Shown: positions 26,901-38,900 of the stretch, one piece after another
Layout: each line of letters opens with the position of its first letter
Numbering within the stretch: the first letter of the stretch is position 1
Assembly: GCA_903820505.1 (NCBI GenBank)
Contig: CAIJHQ010000045.1
Span: forward strand, 143,625-184,075
Reading direction: 5' to 3'
Length of the DNA stretch: 40,451 bases
Source of the DNA: Candidatus Omnitrophota bacterium
Lineage (GTDB): Bacteria > Omnitrophota > Omnitrophia > Omnitrophales > Aquincolibacteriaceae
The notes under the pieces: model-generated
What the model was told of the DNA's origin: nothing
Database searches by the model: none
What the model saw: only the letters and a program-made list of their open reading frames with translations
Program-made: the position numbers and the translations under genes

Positions 26901-29900
26901 TCAACCAACCGTACCAGCTCAAACGACGGCTCGTCCGGCTGTTCCTGACGCACCTCAGAACGGCGGACCACCTCTCCCGCCGACTGAGGAGTGCTTGAAG
27001 CAACCGGCTTCAAGCGCACTTCGGAACGACTGCCGGACTTTTTAAACTCCGGCGGGGTCATGCGGTCGATATCGCGTTGGATCATAGAAAGATCGGTTTC
27101 AGGGAAAAACATGCGCCGGTTCTGCGGGTCTTTCAAAAAATCGCTCAGAGCCTCTCCCTCAAGACCAAAATCTTCTTTTATTTCCTCCCTTCTCAGACGT
27201 TCGGCTTCCGCCACCAACTCAGAGAGCGGCGACAACTCCCCTCGTTTCGCCTTCTTGAGTTTTGACCCTAGTAATTCATGGAATACTTCGGAATCAAAAT
27301 CAATGAGCGCTCCCTCAAATACCGCCAGGATGTGGACCAGTTCCATGATCATCTTTTCGTGGTTGCTTCTCGTGCGTGCCGCGGAAAAAATATGCCGGAA
27401 TCCTGTCAAAGAGATGTCAAGAAGGTGGTGACCCAGGAGTTCTGCTGTAATATGCGCGAACGCAGGCCAAAGAACGGGGAATGCTTGCCGCAGCATTGTG
27501 TCATCCCCCTCTTCGAGAAATCTGAGGATGGCCTTATCTGCAGTGGCGAAACTTTTTCTCAACCGGTCTTCTAAACTTCTCACGAGCAGCACATACCCTA
27601 TAGGTCCACCCGCACCTACCATGGCACCCATACAAATCAAGAGGCTCCTCCGAACAGCATCCTCACTGTTAAACTTGAAATGCCTCACCATCTGCCTTAT
27701 TGCCAGTTCCTCTGTCATGGCCTCATTGAGAATAAAGTGTGCCGCCTGTAAATTTTGGGGCGTTTTTAATTGGCCTTCGTGAAACCTCCCATGAATAACC
27801 TCGTGGACCAAAGTCCCACAGATGCCGCCCGTCCCCCTGAGCGCGTCATCGATCACATAAAAGCTCTCCCCCGAGATATCGTCCGCCAGATACAGTCCTT
27901 TTGTTTCTGGCTCACGGAAGCGAAGCAGTAAATATAAAAACGACCCTCTCTCAACGAAAATAACGTTTGCCGGATCAAAGTGCAGATCAAGTCCAAAATT
28001 CCCGGCTTCACGCGACACCATTTCAACGGCTTGCTGCTGATCGTCCCGCAAGGTTGTTCGCGCACCGCCCCCGTCGAGTGAACGGAATCGTTTTCCAAGA
28101 TCATTCCCGCCCCAACCTTCCATCGCTTTTCTCAATCGATCAACGTCAGCTCGCGCGGCCTCCAGACGGCGTTGCGCATCACGAACTCCCTCCGCCGTCC
28201 CATAGTTTGTCTCCCTTTGCCGCCATTCTTCGAGCACATTTTCATAAGGTTTTAGATAATCCCTAATTCTTAGATCTAATTTTTGTTGTATTGTTTTACG
28301 TTCGCCCCAAACTCCGCCTGTCAATCCCTCCCCGGGCTCCGGTTGCTCTCCCTGCCGCATCTCGGAGCGGATCATGGTAGCACCGGGTGTTTTGTGCGTT
28401 GACGTATCCGTGCGTATTTTTGACTGGGCCAGTGACAGTATTTTGATACTTCGATCCGGCTTGCGTTGCTCGCAAGATCTCAAAACACCGAGGCCTGTGA
28501 TCTCGCGCTGTATCGCGGAAAGATCATCGGAAGCCCAAAGACCCTGGACTTCCGCGATCGTGATGCGGCCTTTGTCCGAGACCAGCGCGGCGAGGTTCCT
28601 GTAGAGCCGTTGCCGGGCTTGAACGGCATCAGGCTCCATGATTTTCATTGTCTTCTCGCGATTCGACCCCGACTCGCCCGGCCCTTCCACCGTCCGTCCG
28701 ACCTCGTGGAGGACCCGGTAAAGACGGACCTCGTCAAAATCCCTGTCTTTTATCTTTTCCAAAAGAGCCGGGCTCGAAATATCCGCCGTGACCACTTCGG
28801 CGTTCCCGTATCCCGTGAGCTTCGCGTACTCCGTAAGCACCTGCCCGATAAAGGGGTTCTGATCGACAAGAAGCAGCCTTTGGAAGCGTTTCGCCGGAAG
28901 ACTGCTCAGGCTGACAATGCCCTCCTCGAGCCCGACCCCCAGATGGGCGACCTTCCACGCACCATTCGAGAGAGGGGTCCAGCCGGTGAGTTCGCTCGTA
29001 ACAACTGAAATATCTTCAAGCTGAATGACCGGGTTTTTGTTATCCTTAATAAATTTACCGTAGTTGCGGTAATAATATGCCGCAAGCTCGCGGGCAAACA
29101 CGCTCCTCAACTCTCTATCCCCTCCCAAGACGCTGGAAGCCGCATTAAAAAAGGTTTCTGTCCTATCATCGAGCGCGGCCAATGCGTGCGCTGCGGCATC
29201 CGGTATTGATCGCTTGAGTTTTTGATGGGACAAAAACACTTCGCTTGCGATGGCAGGCAATACCGATCCCCCCGCATCGTGCACTGTCGTTTGTGTGAAG
29301 CGATCCAAATGCGGCGACTTTTCAAAGATCCCCTCGATCGTGACGGGATACGCGGCTTCCGCTTCCGTCTGACCCCGCATTTCGGACCGGGCACCGGATT
29401 TGACGGGTTCCTGCAAAGTCTGTTGTCCATCGCGGAGCCGGCGGTTGCGGCGAACGACCATGAGCGGAGTCACGATATAGAGGGCGCGGATCAATTCCTG
29501 AAGAGGATTGGGCCCGTTGACCGGCCCGAGGTCCTGACTGTTCATGCGCATCACCTTCTCGGGGTTCCGGCTGTTGATCGTGTATTCCGCCTCGCGAATG
29601 TCCCACTTGCCGTTACGAAACCCGCGGCCTTTCCGCAACGGGGCCACAGCTGTTCCCGGATACAGTACCTGAGGAATGGCGCGCCCTCGTTGAAAATCAT
29701 GAGCAGCTTTTGAGGTCATGAAATAACTCATCTGCGCCGCCATATTTGGAATATGCAGATCCAATCCATCATGGGCCGCAGCCATGGCCTCACCGGTATA
29801 AGCCTCGAATACGACCATAAACATCTTTGTCAGCATCTTCTGGAGATAATTTTCATCCAGGTTTTCGGCATCCTGAACCGCCCGCCCACGCCTCAACAGA

Positions 29901-32900
29901 TAGGTTGGCGGTATTAAGGACAGAGAAAGCAGCATGTCTCCGAGATAAGCGGCCGTAATATAAGAACGCGCTCTGTCATCATCCCGGCCCGCCATACGCG
30001 ACAACCGGCTGAGACGATTGTCCGCTTGAGCGCGCACCGCGGAGTCTTTAACCAGATCATCGATAAAGCGCAGCTGCGCCGGGTCCGCGGGCCCTGAAAG
30101 CCGGACATTCGGGAAAAGCGTCGCTCCCACAAAATCATCCAGCCGCCCGGCGCCTTCTCCGCCTCGATGATTGGGACAGATCATCAGCATCCAATCATAG
30201 ATTCTCGACGCGTGCTCCCTGCTGTGAAAGAGTTCGATGATCTCCGTATCAAACAATCCGTGCCTTGCCAATACAGCTCTATCGTGAACATTCTTCACGA
30301 AGGCCTCTTCGAATTCTTCCGGAGCCAGATCAACGTCATTAAGATAGACCTCATAAGGATTTTTACCGTCTTTTTCCAATTCTGCCTCATAGACCATTAC
30401 GGTGTAATAACCCTCGTGGTTGTCCAAAACAACCGCCCCCGCCTCCCCGTCCCGGACCACTCTGAAATCATCCGGCAGTGCACCCACCGGCACCCGTGCC
30501 AGCCGAAACTTCCCCCGCGGATAGCTGGCCCACAGACCCCAAGCTGCTTTCCGGTCATTCAGGAAATTCAGCATGTCATGTTCATAGACCAGAACTGATG
30601 GGTCCTCGCCCTCTTTCAGGAATTTGACGTGATAAGCTTTGTTTCCACGACTCCTCACCCTGGTACGCCCATACCACTTTGCAGCAGGTTCTTTGAGATC
30701 CAGACTTTCGCCATTTCCAAAATCCAAAACCCCGTCAGGCGCGTCCACGGCGGATACCAGTGCGACCGTGGGAAGCCCTTCGGGTTTTGGAGGAGCTTTC
30801 GTCGAAAACATCCAGAACATCGCCCGCATAAAATCGGGGAAATTGTCTCTCGCATTGCCCTGGTCGTAAAACTCGATCGCGTCTAATTGAAGCGCTTTGC
30901 CGGAATCATTCCGGAAAAGCTGCTCGATAGCCTGGCGATAGAGTACCAAAGCGGCGGGATCGTTCTTTTCTAACGCCATCACGGCCTTTCCGATATCTTT
31001 CCATAAGACAGAAGACTTATTCGTTCCTTGGAATCGGACCGAAAGATATTCCGCCAGATAATCAAGATGAAGATAAAACTTTTCCTTCGCATACTGCGGA
31101 AGCGAGTGATAAGCTGCGGCGATCAACCATTTCCCCTTTCCACTAGTCCGCTCAAATTCTCCGGAAAGTCCGGAAACGCCCATGACTGCCGAAAACAGTC
31201 CCGTCTCACTCAGATGCCGGAGCGTTTCAGCACACCAGATCATCGTGGCGATATCTTCCTGCATCAGTTCTCGCTTCAATGCCGAAATAATTTCGGGTGC
31301 TTCTGCGGGGCTGATCAACCTCGCTTCCGCGAGAAAATCCAGCGCTTCGGCGCAACGGCGCCCGGTGACGGCATAGCCGTTCTTCAATTTCTGTCTTAAA
31401 GCGGAGGTGTCTATGGAAATTTTGGAAGGGTCTATCAGTTTTGCTTCCGCAAGGAATTTCAGCGCGTGAGCGCACCCCCGCATCGTTTCGGCGTCTTTGC
31501 TCATCAGCCCCTCTGTCAGTGACGGGACGATCCCTGATATATCGGAAGAACTGATCCGTCTTGATTCTGCGAGGAATTTCAGCGCTCTGGCGCATTCACG
31601 GAGGGTCGCGATGTTCACGTTCCTTATTTCCCGCAGAAGACCGGAAATGTTCAAAGGCGCCCCGGACGGATCGATCACCCCTGCTTCCGTAAGAAATTTT
31701 AACGTTTCGGCGCGCAAGAGGATCCCCTCGGAATTTTCGTTCTTCAGTTTCTCCGTCAGCACTGAAACAACTGCAACAATTTTTAATCGTTGGGACGGAG
31801 TAATCTGTTTTGCTTCGGGAAGGGCCTTTAACGCTCCGGCGCACTCGTACTGGATCTCAGCATTTCCATCCTCCAATCCCAGTACCAACATTGAAATGAC
31901 CTTCGGTAGTTGAGACGGTGCAATTAATTTTGCTTCCGCAAGCAGCCTCAACGCCCGGAACCTGTTCTTAGCATTCTTAGCCGTCGGTCTCTGCATTAAA
32001 CCGGAAATCTCCAGGGATGTTTTGGAGGGATCGATAAGTCTTGCTTCTGTGAGTATTTTTAGGGTTTCAGCGCGCCGGGATGCGCGGGAGTCATCTTCGC
32101 TCATGAGCTCTTGTTGCAGGCCGGAAATGTCCAAAGATACCCCGGAAGGATCGATCAGCCTTCCTTCCACGAGTAACTTCAGCGCTTTTGCGCACCAGAG
32201 CTGGGCCTCGGCGTTTCCCTCTGCTAATTTCCGCTTCAGCCCGACAATATCCAAAAACACCTTCGAAGGGTCAATGAGCCCCCCTTCTGCGAGCACCCTC
32301 AATGCGTCTGCACACAAGAACATGACTTCGGCGTTTTCATTCATGAGTCCCTTTTTCAACACGGAAATGTCCGGCGATACCTTTGAGGGATCGATAAGCC
32401 TTGTTTCTGCGAAAATTTTTAACAATTCGGCGCACCAGACCCTGGTTTCGACATATCCCCCTTCCGGCATGCGCTCCAGGATGGGAACGATCTCCGATGC
32501 CTGAGAAGAAGTGATCCATTTCGCTTTCGCGAACGGCAATAAGCTTTGTACTGCCTCAGACAATTTTTCGGGAGTTGTCGGACTCTTCAGGTTATTAATA
32601 AGAGAACGCATCTGCCATTCCATGAAAACGGCGTTCTCCAGTTCCGCGCGCCTGCTTTCCGTCAATTCCCTCGCCCCGCGAGCTTTCGAGGCCGTAGCGC
32701 CAGCCCGCATCTCCGAGCGGACGGGTCCGAAAAGAAGGATGTTTTGGCTGATCTCCTCGCCTCCAAAAGTTTTTGAGCTGTATTTTTCATCTTTGTAGAA
32801 CGTTCCGTTGCGCGAAAGATTCTGGAACCAAACACACCCTTCGTCGTCACAGGATAACTTTAACTGCTTCCGGGAGATCATTTTGGTGACCGGCTCATCA

Positions 32901-35900
32901 GGCAAGATAATATCGTTTCCTTGGCCACGGCCGACGCTGACAGATTCTCCGGGACGGATCTCCGGGACCTCCTCCCACCATTCTTCCGGATCGATCTTTT
33001 CGATCTCTTTCATGAGACCAAAGCGATAGGACAGCGGCCCGCCGGCTACCATCCGCCGGACCTGGAGCACCCACCCGTTTTTTCCCCCCAATCCAAGGGA
33101 CTGGACACCTGTCGGTTCTTCCGTCCCTGCGACAGTGACCTGCCGGAATAAAGGAACGTAGCCGCTCGGCTCTCCTTTTCGGCCATATTGTTTGCCACCA
33201 TAAAAAGTCCCGTTGAGGGAACCCAGATCCCGGAACGAAAAACTTCCGTCATCGTTGCGCTTTATTTCGAGATGCCTGCGAGAAACGCTTCCGTCCTGGA
33301 TCGCGATATCGTTCCGGTCGCCAGTCTTTGGATCGTTCCGCCCAACCGTCACCATGTTCTTATCTTTGGAAAAGGGCATCTCTTCCCACCCCTCGTCTGG
33401 AGCAAGTGTTTTCCCGGCTTGATACCACCGGTAAAGCAGTTGACCGTCTGTCGTCAGTTCAAGCTCAAAAACGCTCCCGCCGATGTGGTAGGTCTCACGT
33501 CCGACCCTTACCTCCGAGCGGGCGGAGGAAACTTTTTTCTCCTGACCGATGGCAGCTTCGCCTCGCGCCTCGGAGCGGGACTGAGTAATTGCTGGCACTT
33601 CCAACAATGGGGTAAGGGCAAAAACAACACCCGAGGGCCCAGTCTGCCCCGTTTCCCACCGGACATCGGAAGACAACTTGCCGCTCTTATGGTCCGCTTC
33701 CCCCACAGACACGGTCATCGCCTCAGGAGACTTCGCCCTAAGAAATTCTCGCATGAGGCCATCGTTACCCGTTAACGAATCGCCAACGGCCAGTGCCTGC
33801 CCCCAGGGAATTTCACGCTCATTCAAAATGCCCTGAAGCACATTAGCCTCTGCCAAATTTTGCAATCCTTGCATTTTGGTAAATCCGGGAATAAATGTCA
33901 GGTCGATGTACTGCTCTCCCGACAGCATGGCCAATGCCCCCTCAAATCCCCAGGCTTTAAATTGTTCTTCATGCTGCGTGATCCAACCCGTCATAAATGC
34001 TTTTATCTTCAGCCGTTCGACTTGCAAATCACCGTCAATCGCCGCCTTATCCAGTGCAAAAGCCAGCTGGTGGCTGCGGATCATGATACTGCCGCGCTTG
34101 TACTTAAGGACGGTCGTTTCGGATTCGGAATCCGCGGTTTCCGTCAGGAAATCCCCCAAGAAATGAGCCGCCGTACCTTTGGCGAGTTGGATCAAGGCAT
34201 CCTTGTATCGCACCCAATTCCTCTTTTGCAGACTCCCCTCGCCAAAATCAGCTGCGTCCAAGATTTTTTTCCAACTCGCTGTTTCATAATGGTGTCCGAC
34301 CATCCCGCTCTGGGACAGAACCACGATATACGGCCAAACATCCGGAGAAAGCTGATCAATAACCCATTCCTTTGCGTCTTTAAACCTATCCCCGGTGGCC
34401 ACAATAAGGGCGCTGCCTAACCTTAAACGCCGCTCCAATTCCTTCTTAAGGTCTAAGGGCATCGGTTCGGCTTGGATCTGACCGGTATCAAGACGTTTGA
34501 CCGTCACCAAAGTTCCCGTAAGATCCGCAAGAATGATCCTTATCGGTTTTCCATTTGAAAAGCGTGTGGATAGTTCCATTGTCTCCCGCATCTCGGAGCG
34601 GCGGTCCTCTCCTTGCGCTAGCCGAGGGGGTCTTAAAGCAACCGGCTTCGAACGCAAGGCCTTTTCCGAAGCTCGTCCTGGTTTGGTATCCAAATCGCGA
34701 AGGTAAGTGATGTTTTTAGGTTTGTGTCCGGTAAATTTCAAGAAAATGATCCGGCTTTTCACGAGGATGACCCAGAGGGCGATCACACCCAATGTTGACA
34801 CGATTTCTAATGCTTCCACCGGCGATGTTTCTTTTAAAATACGCCCCCACCAAAAGGGAGATTCTACCTGCTGAACGGACAGCATCCCGGAGCCGCGGAA
34901 CATTTCCGCAAGCTGCCACCTTCCTAAGAGAATGCCCGTCATGCGTTGAAGGTAGGGTAGTAATTTCTTTTGGGGCAAAATATAAACGCTTCCTCTTTCC
35001 GCTTTTTCGATCCTCTGGCCGCCTTCTTGCCAGCTTTTTTTGTGAAAATAACGGTGAAGATAGCCGTCATCCAAACGGACATACTCAGGAATGAATGGGA
35101 AAGTCCTTGCATACAGAAAAGAGCTGTTACCATGCGGGTATTGCCACGCGGCAAAGCGCGCCTCATATATTCTCTCCAAAGCACTCGAACTGACCTCCGC
35201 CTCAGGTTTGGGACCCGAAAGAAAGACTTCGCCCTTGTCCACCAAATGCGAAACAGCCCCTTCAATGGCGTCCGGAGAAAAACGGATATCATCATCCAGG
35301 AAACCGATAATTTCATTGCCACGTTTTTTTGCCAGAAAAGCAGCTGCGTTCATAGCGGCAGGTTTTCCCTCCCTGTCCCCCATGTCCAGAACAACGATCT
35401 CATGCCCAGAAAAAATAAACCTTCTCTGCGCCTTTAAAGCCGCCTGAAGGGTCGCTGCGCGGGCCTTCCCGTTAACTGTTAGAAAGATGGTAAACTTCCA
35501 GCCCGGATACCTCTTTAAGGCTTCACTCGCAGTTTCGATCACGCCCGCAACGGTTTTTGGGAGATAACTATCGCTATCCATCGTAGGCATGACCAAAGCT
35601 ATTTTGAGGCGTTCTTTATGAAGCCGTATCTCCCGTTTTAGTGCGGATTGTTCTTCCTTCGTTAAAAACTGACCCAAATCCTGGTATGTCTTGAAAAAAA
35701 CCGGGTACGCTTCTTTTTCCCCCGTTTCGTTCGGGAAATAAACAGTAAAAACATCCCCCGCCTCACGTTCACCAATCGCAGCCCCGTAAACATCCCGCAG
35801 CTCGGAGCGGGTGGATGGGACACCGTCCTTGACGGCTTCGATCAGGACGATCTCGAAATATTCCCCGCCGGCGTCTTTTGAAAATTCGTATCCGAGGTTC

Positions 35901-38900
35901 TTTCTGATATGGTCCGCGGTCGCGGCGGTATGTTTCGTTTCATTGAGGTATTTTTTTATCGTATGGAGCGCCGCGGGCTGAAGGTGGTTGCGATGCAGGA
36001 GCTTCAGCGTCTTTTCGACCCCCACAAAATCCGAGATCGGAAAATACATGCCGGCACCTTCGGACAGGTACGGATAAATGGTCCCGATGAATTTATCGAT
36101 GTTCTTCCGCCCGTCGGCCCCGCCGTCCAGGAACATCTTCTGATGCTCGGACATGGCCATTTCCGGCGTGAAGATGGTGGTGGGCAGCGTCAGAATGACG
36201 CAATCGAACAGTTCCCCCTTTTTCAGAACGTCCGCTGCGTCCCCGGTCCGCGTTTCAAAACGCTCCTGCGGAACACCGTTCCTTGAGGCATTCCGGGTAG
36301 CAAGCTTGAGTGCCTCCGGGTTGAGATCATTGGCAACAATATGCGCGCCGGGGAAAACATGGCTGGCGGCCACCGCGAGCGTCCCGCGGCCCGTTCCCGC
36401 CTCAAAGACCTTTGAAACCGTTCTCCCCCGCTCCCGGAACCGCTCGCGTATCTTCCGCATTTGGGAAATGACCATATTTGTGTAATAATCGCTTTTGACC
36501 ACTCCTTTGTCCGAAGAGATCGCGATCTTTGATTCGCCCGGTAAAGGCTCGAAATACTCAACGTCGCTCCCCATATCTCCGGTGGAAACGACGGGCAGGA
36601 CCTCGCCTGCGGCCGCCTCCGACGACCGCATTTCGGAGCGGGAGCCGTGACTTTTCTGCTCTGCTTCTGCCGCAGGCGCTTGTTCTCCAGGCGTGAAAAT
36701 GGGCAATAAAATTGTAAACGTGGTTCCTTTATTAACTTCACTTGAAACAGTGACGATGCCGCCGGCACGGCGGACAATATCAAAGATACCGGGAATCCCC
36801 CGGCCGGATCCCCTTCGCTTCGTTGTAAAACTCTCACCGCGTCTCACACGCTCAAGAGTCTGCGCGTCCATTCCTGCCCCGTTATCGGTTAACGAAAATC
36901 CCAAGAATTTTTTTTGTCCCTGAACCTCTGTCCAGAAACGAACACTAAGATCAAGCGGCACGCCTTTCCGACTCGCCTCGATCGCATTCCCGATAAGATT
37001 ATCAACAAGCGCCAGCATGTCCGATTTTGATAAAGAAATGGATTGCGCGCTATGAAGATAATTCGGTTTTTCCCTGGCAAGCCGGTCTGCAGAGCTAACA
37101 CTAATCTCGGCAATTCTAATTACCAAATATCCTAGCAAATCATTTCCCCCAATATATTTTTCAAAATCGGCGAGACCCTTCGCGGCCCATTCCCCAAGCA
37201 AATGGAACGACGAAATCGTCTCGCGATGATCGTTTGCGGCGTCTTCAGTGCGAGTGGGATTAGCTTTTTTCAAGAATGCAGCATAACGCTCATTTAAGGG
37301 AATGTATGCGGCAAGATATTTTCTCAAAAGCCGGACGATATAGGCGGCCACCCGTGCAGATGTGTGAAACCGAAACGTTGACAAATTGCGATCCAGAATT
37401 TCAAACTCATCACCTATCTTTTGTCCCTCGTTAAGGAGCTTTGTTGCTTCAGCTATCGTTTGTGAATCAGCTGCTTTGCTAAATAATTCAATAAAATCTT
37501 GAATTTCGACGTAGGGACGGCGAACGTGAGAAAGCTCGTGGGCAAAAATTTGCCCGCTAAGTTTTGCGCCGACGTCCTTATAACGACATTCTTCCTCTAG
37601 CGTCATCGCCCTCGTAAATGTTGCCATATCAAGGTTACGCATAAGAATAAGCAATAATTTCATTTTTTCGCGGATCGTTTCGACGGAGGTTTTTGCTGTG
37701 GGAAAATACCTGGGATCGAAGGTAAAAAAAACCAAGAGTTTGTTGACAAAAGCAAGATCGGATTCGTCAAGTTGCTCCTTTAAAAGTAATCGCTCGAACT
37801 GGGCAATGGTGGTTTCTTTTTCTTGAAGCTCTTCCGGAATATCCGTCACTTCCAGATCCGAAGACCGTACCTCGGAGCGGACGGAACGATAGCAGCTGAT
37901 CTGATTGGAATGGGTAATCAATGTGTCCGGGATCTTTTCAAAAAGTTCCGGAGGCGGAGCGGCCGTATCCATCCCGACAAATAGATAGCGCTTTGTTTGA
38001 GAATGGATGCGCTGCCAAAATTCGGGATTTTGAGCAAGGCGGCCTCCCAAACCCGGATACTCGACAAAAACAGCATCAAATTGTTCCTGGACCGAAAAAA
38101 GATCCTGTATCAGGTAGCGGACCGTGAACCTACGGCCCTTCAGGTCTTCATCTTCATACGGATCATTTCTGTAACTCAGATCGATCTCGAGATCCTCGCC
38201 TCGACGCCGGATTTCTCTTTTGTCAAACTTCAACCTGAATTCCTTATCAAGAACTAATTTCAGTTCGGGTAACGCTCCTATCGCGCCGGAACCGCCAATA
38301 ACCTTTGGCGTAATGGTTTCCCACGGGGCAAAGTTATCCGAAAAAACAAGGCGCTTGAGCTTGGGAAAGGTCTTAGCAAGCCGTGACAAACTGTAAAAGT
38401 CGGTCCCGGCTGCCGGATAATAGATCGGCCCCTCAAACGACGCAAAAAACTGATCGAGATCGTTAGAATCATTGATTTTCGTTCTCGATTCCGATCTCTT
38501 CTTCAGGCCGGAGGCGCGTTCCCCTGTTGGTAGATACCGGTCCAGTATTGAGGGATCCGCCTTGGGATTAGCGAGCAGGGTGTCATAAACCTCCCGGACT
38601 TCGAGAAAACCTTCGCGGGTACTAAAAACACGCTCCGGACTTGTGGCGGTGGCCGGAAGCATCGCCTGCTCGAACGGTAATGCTCCGACGGTCATGAGTT
38701 TTTTATAAAATTCCTGATGTCGCTGGCTGAGCTTCGTGATCTTTGGGCTGATGACGCGGTATGCGAGGCCTTTTGATTCCATGAGACGCTTGATGTCTTC
38801 CTTGTGGAAGCCGCCGAACACGAGCACGGCCGCGGTCTCACCGGAATTTTTCATGAATTCGTCCAGCCGCCGCCCCACGGAATTGTCGCGCTCTTTGGCG

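Larger units (their letters stand above)
24380..38497 (-). repeat. RSExR seam motif, fifteen copies in giant protein 2
   Basis: First-Arg residues: KRSESR 509, VRSEVR 715, SRSEMR 1128, TRSELR 1405, RRSEMR 1808, SRSEAR 2149, ARSEVR 2168, VRSEMR 2435, ARSEMR 3545, IRSEMR 3885, SRSEVR 4332, RRSEVR 4354, ARSEVR 4715, VRSEVR 5171, GRSELR 5210. The rightmost base of each codes that Arg, for example 38497 for copy 509 and 24394 for copy 5210. All but the last lie at junctions between modules. Two junctions carry a close pair of copies, 19 and 22 residues apart. Arg is coded by CGC, CGT, CGA, CGG, AGA or AGG, Ser by TCC, TCG or TCT, and Glu by GAG or GAA. Confidence 0.9.
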
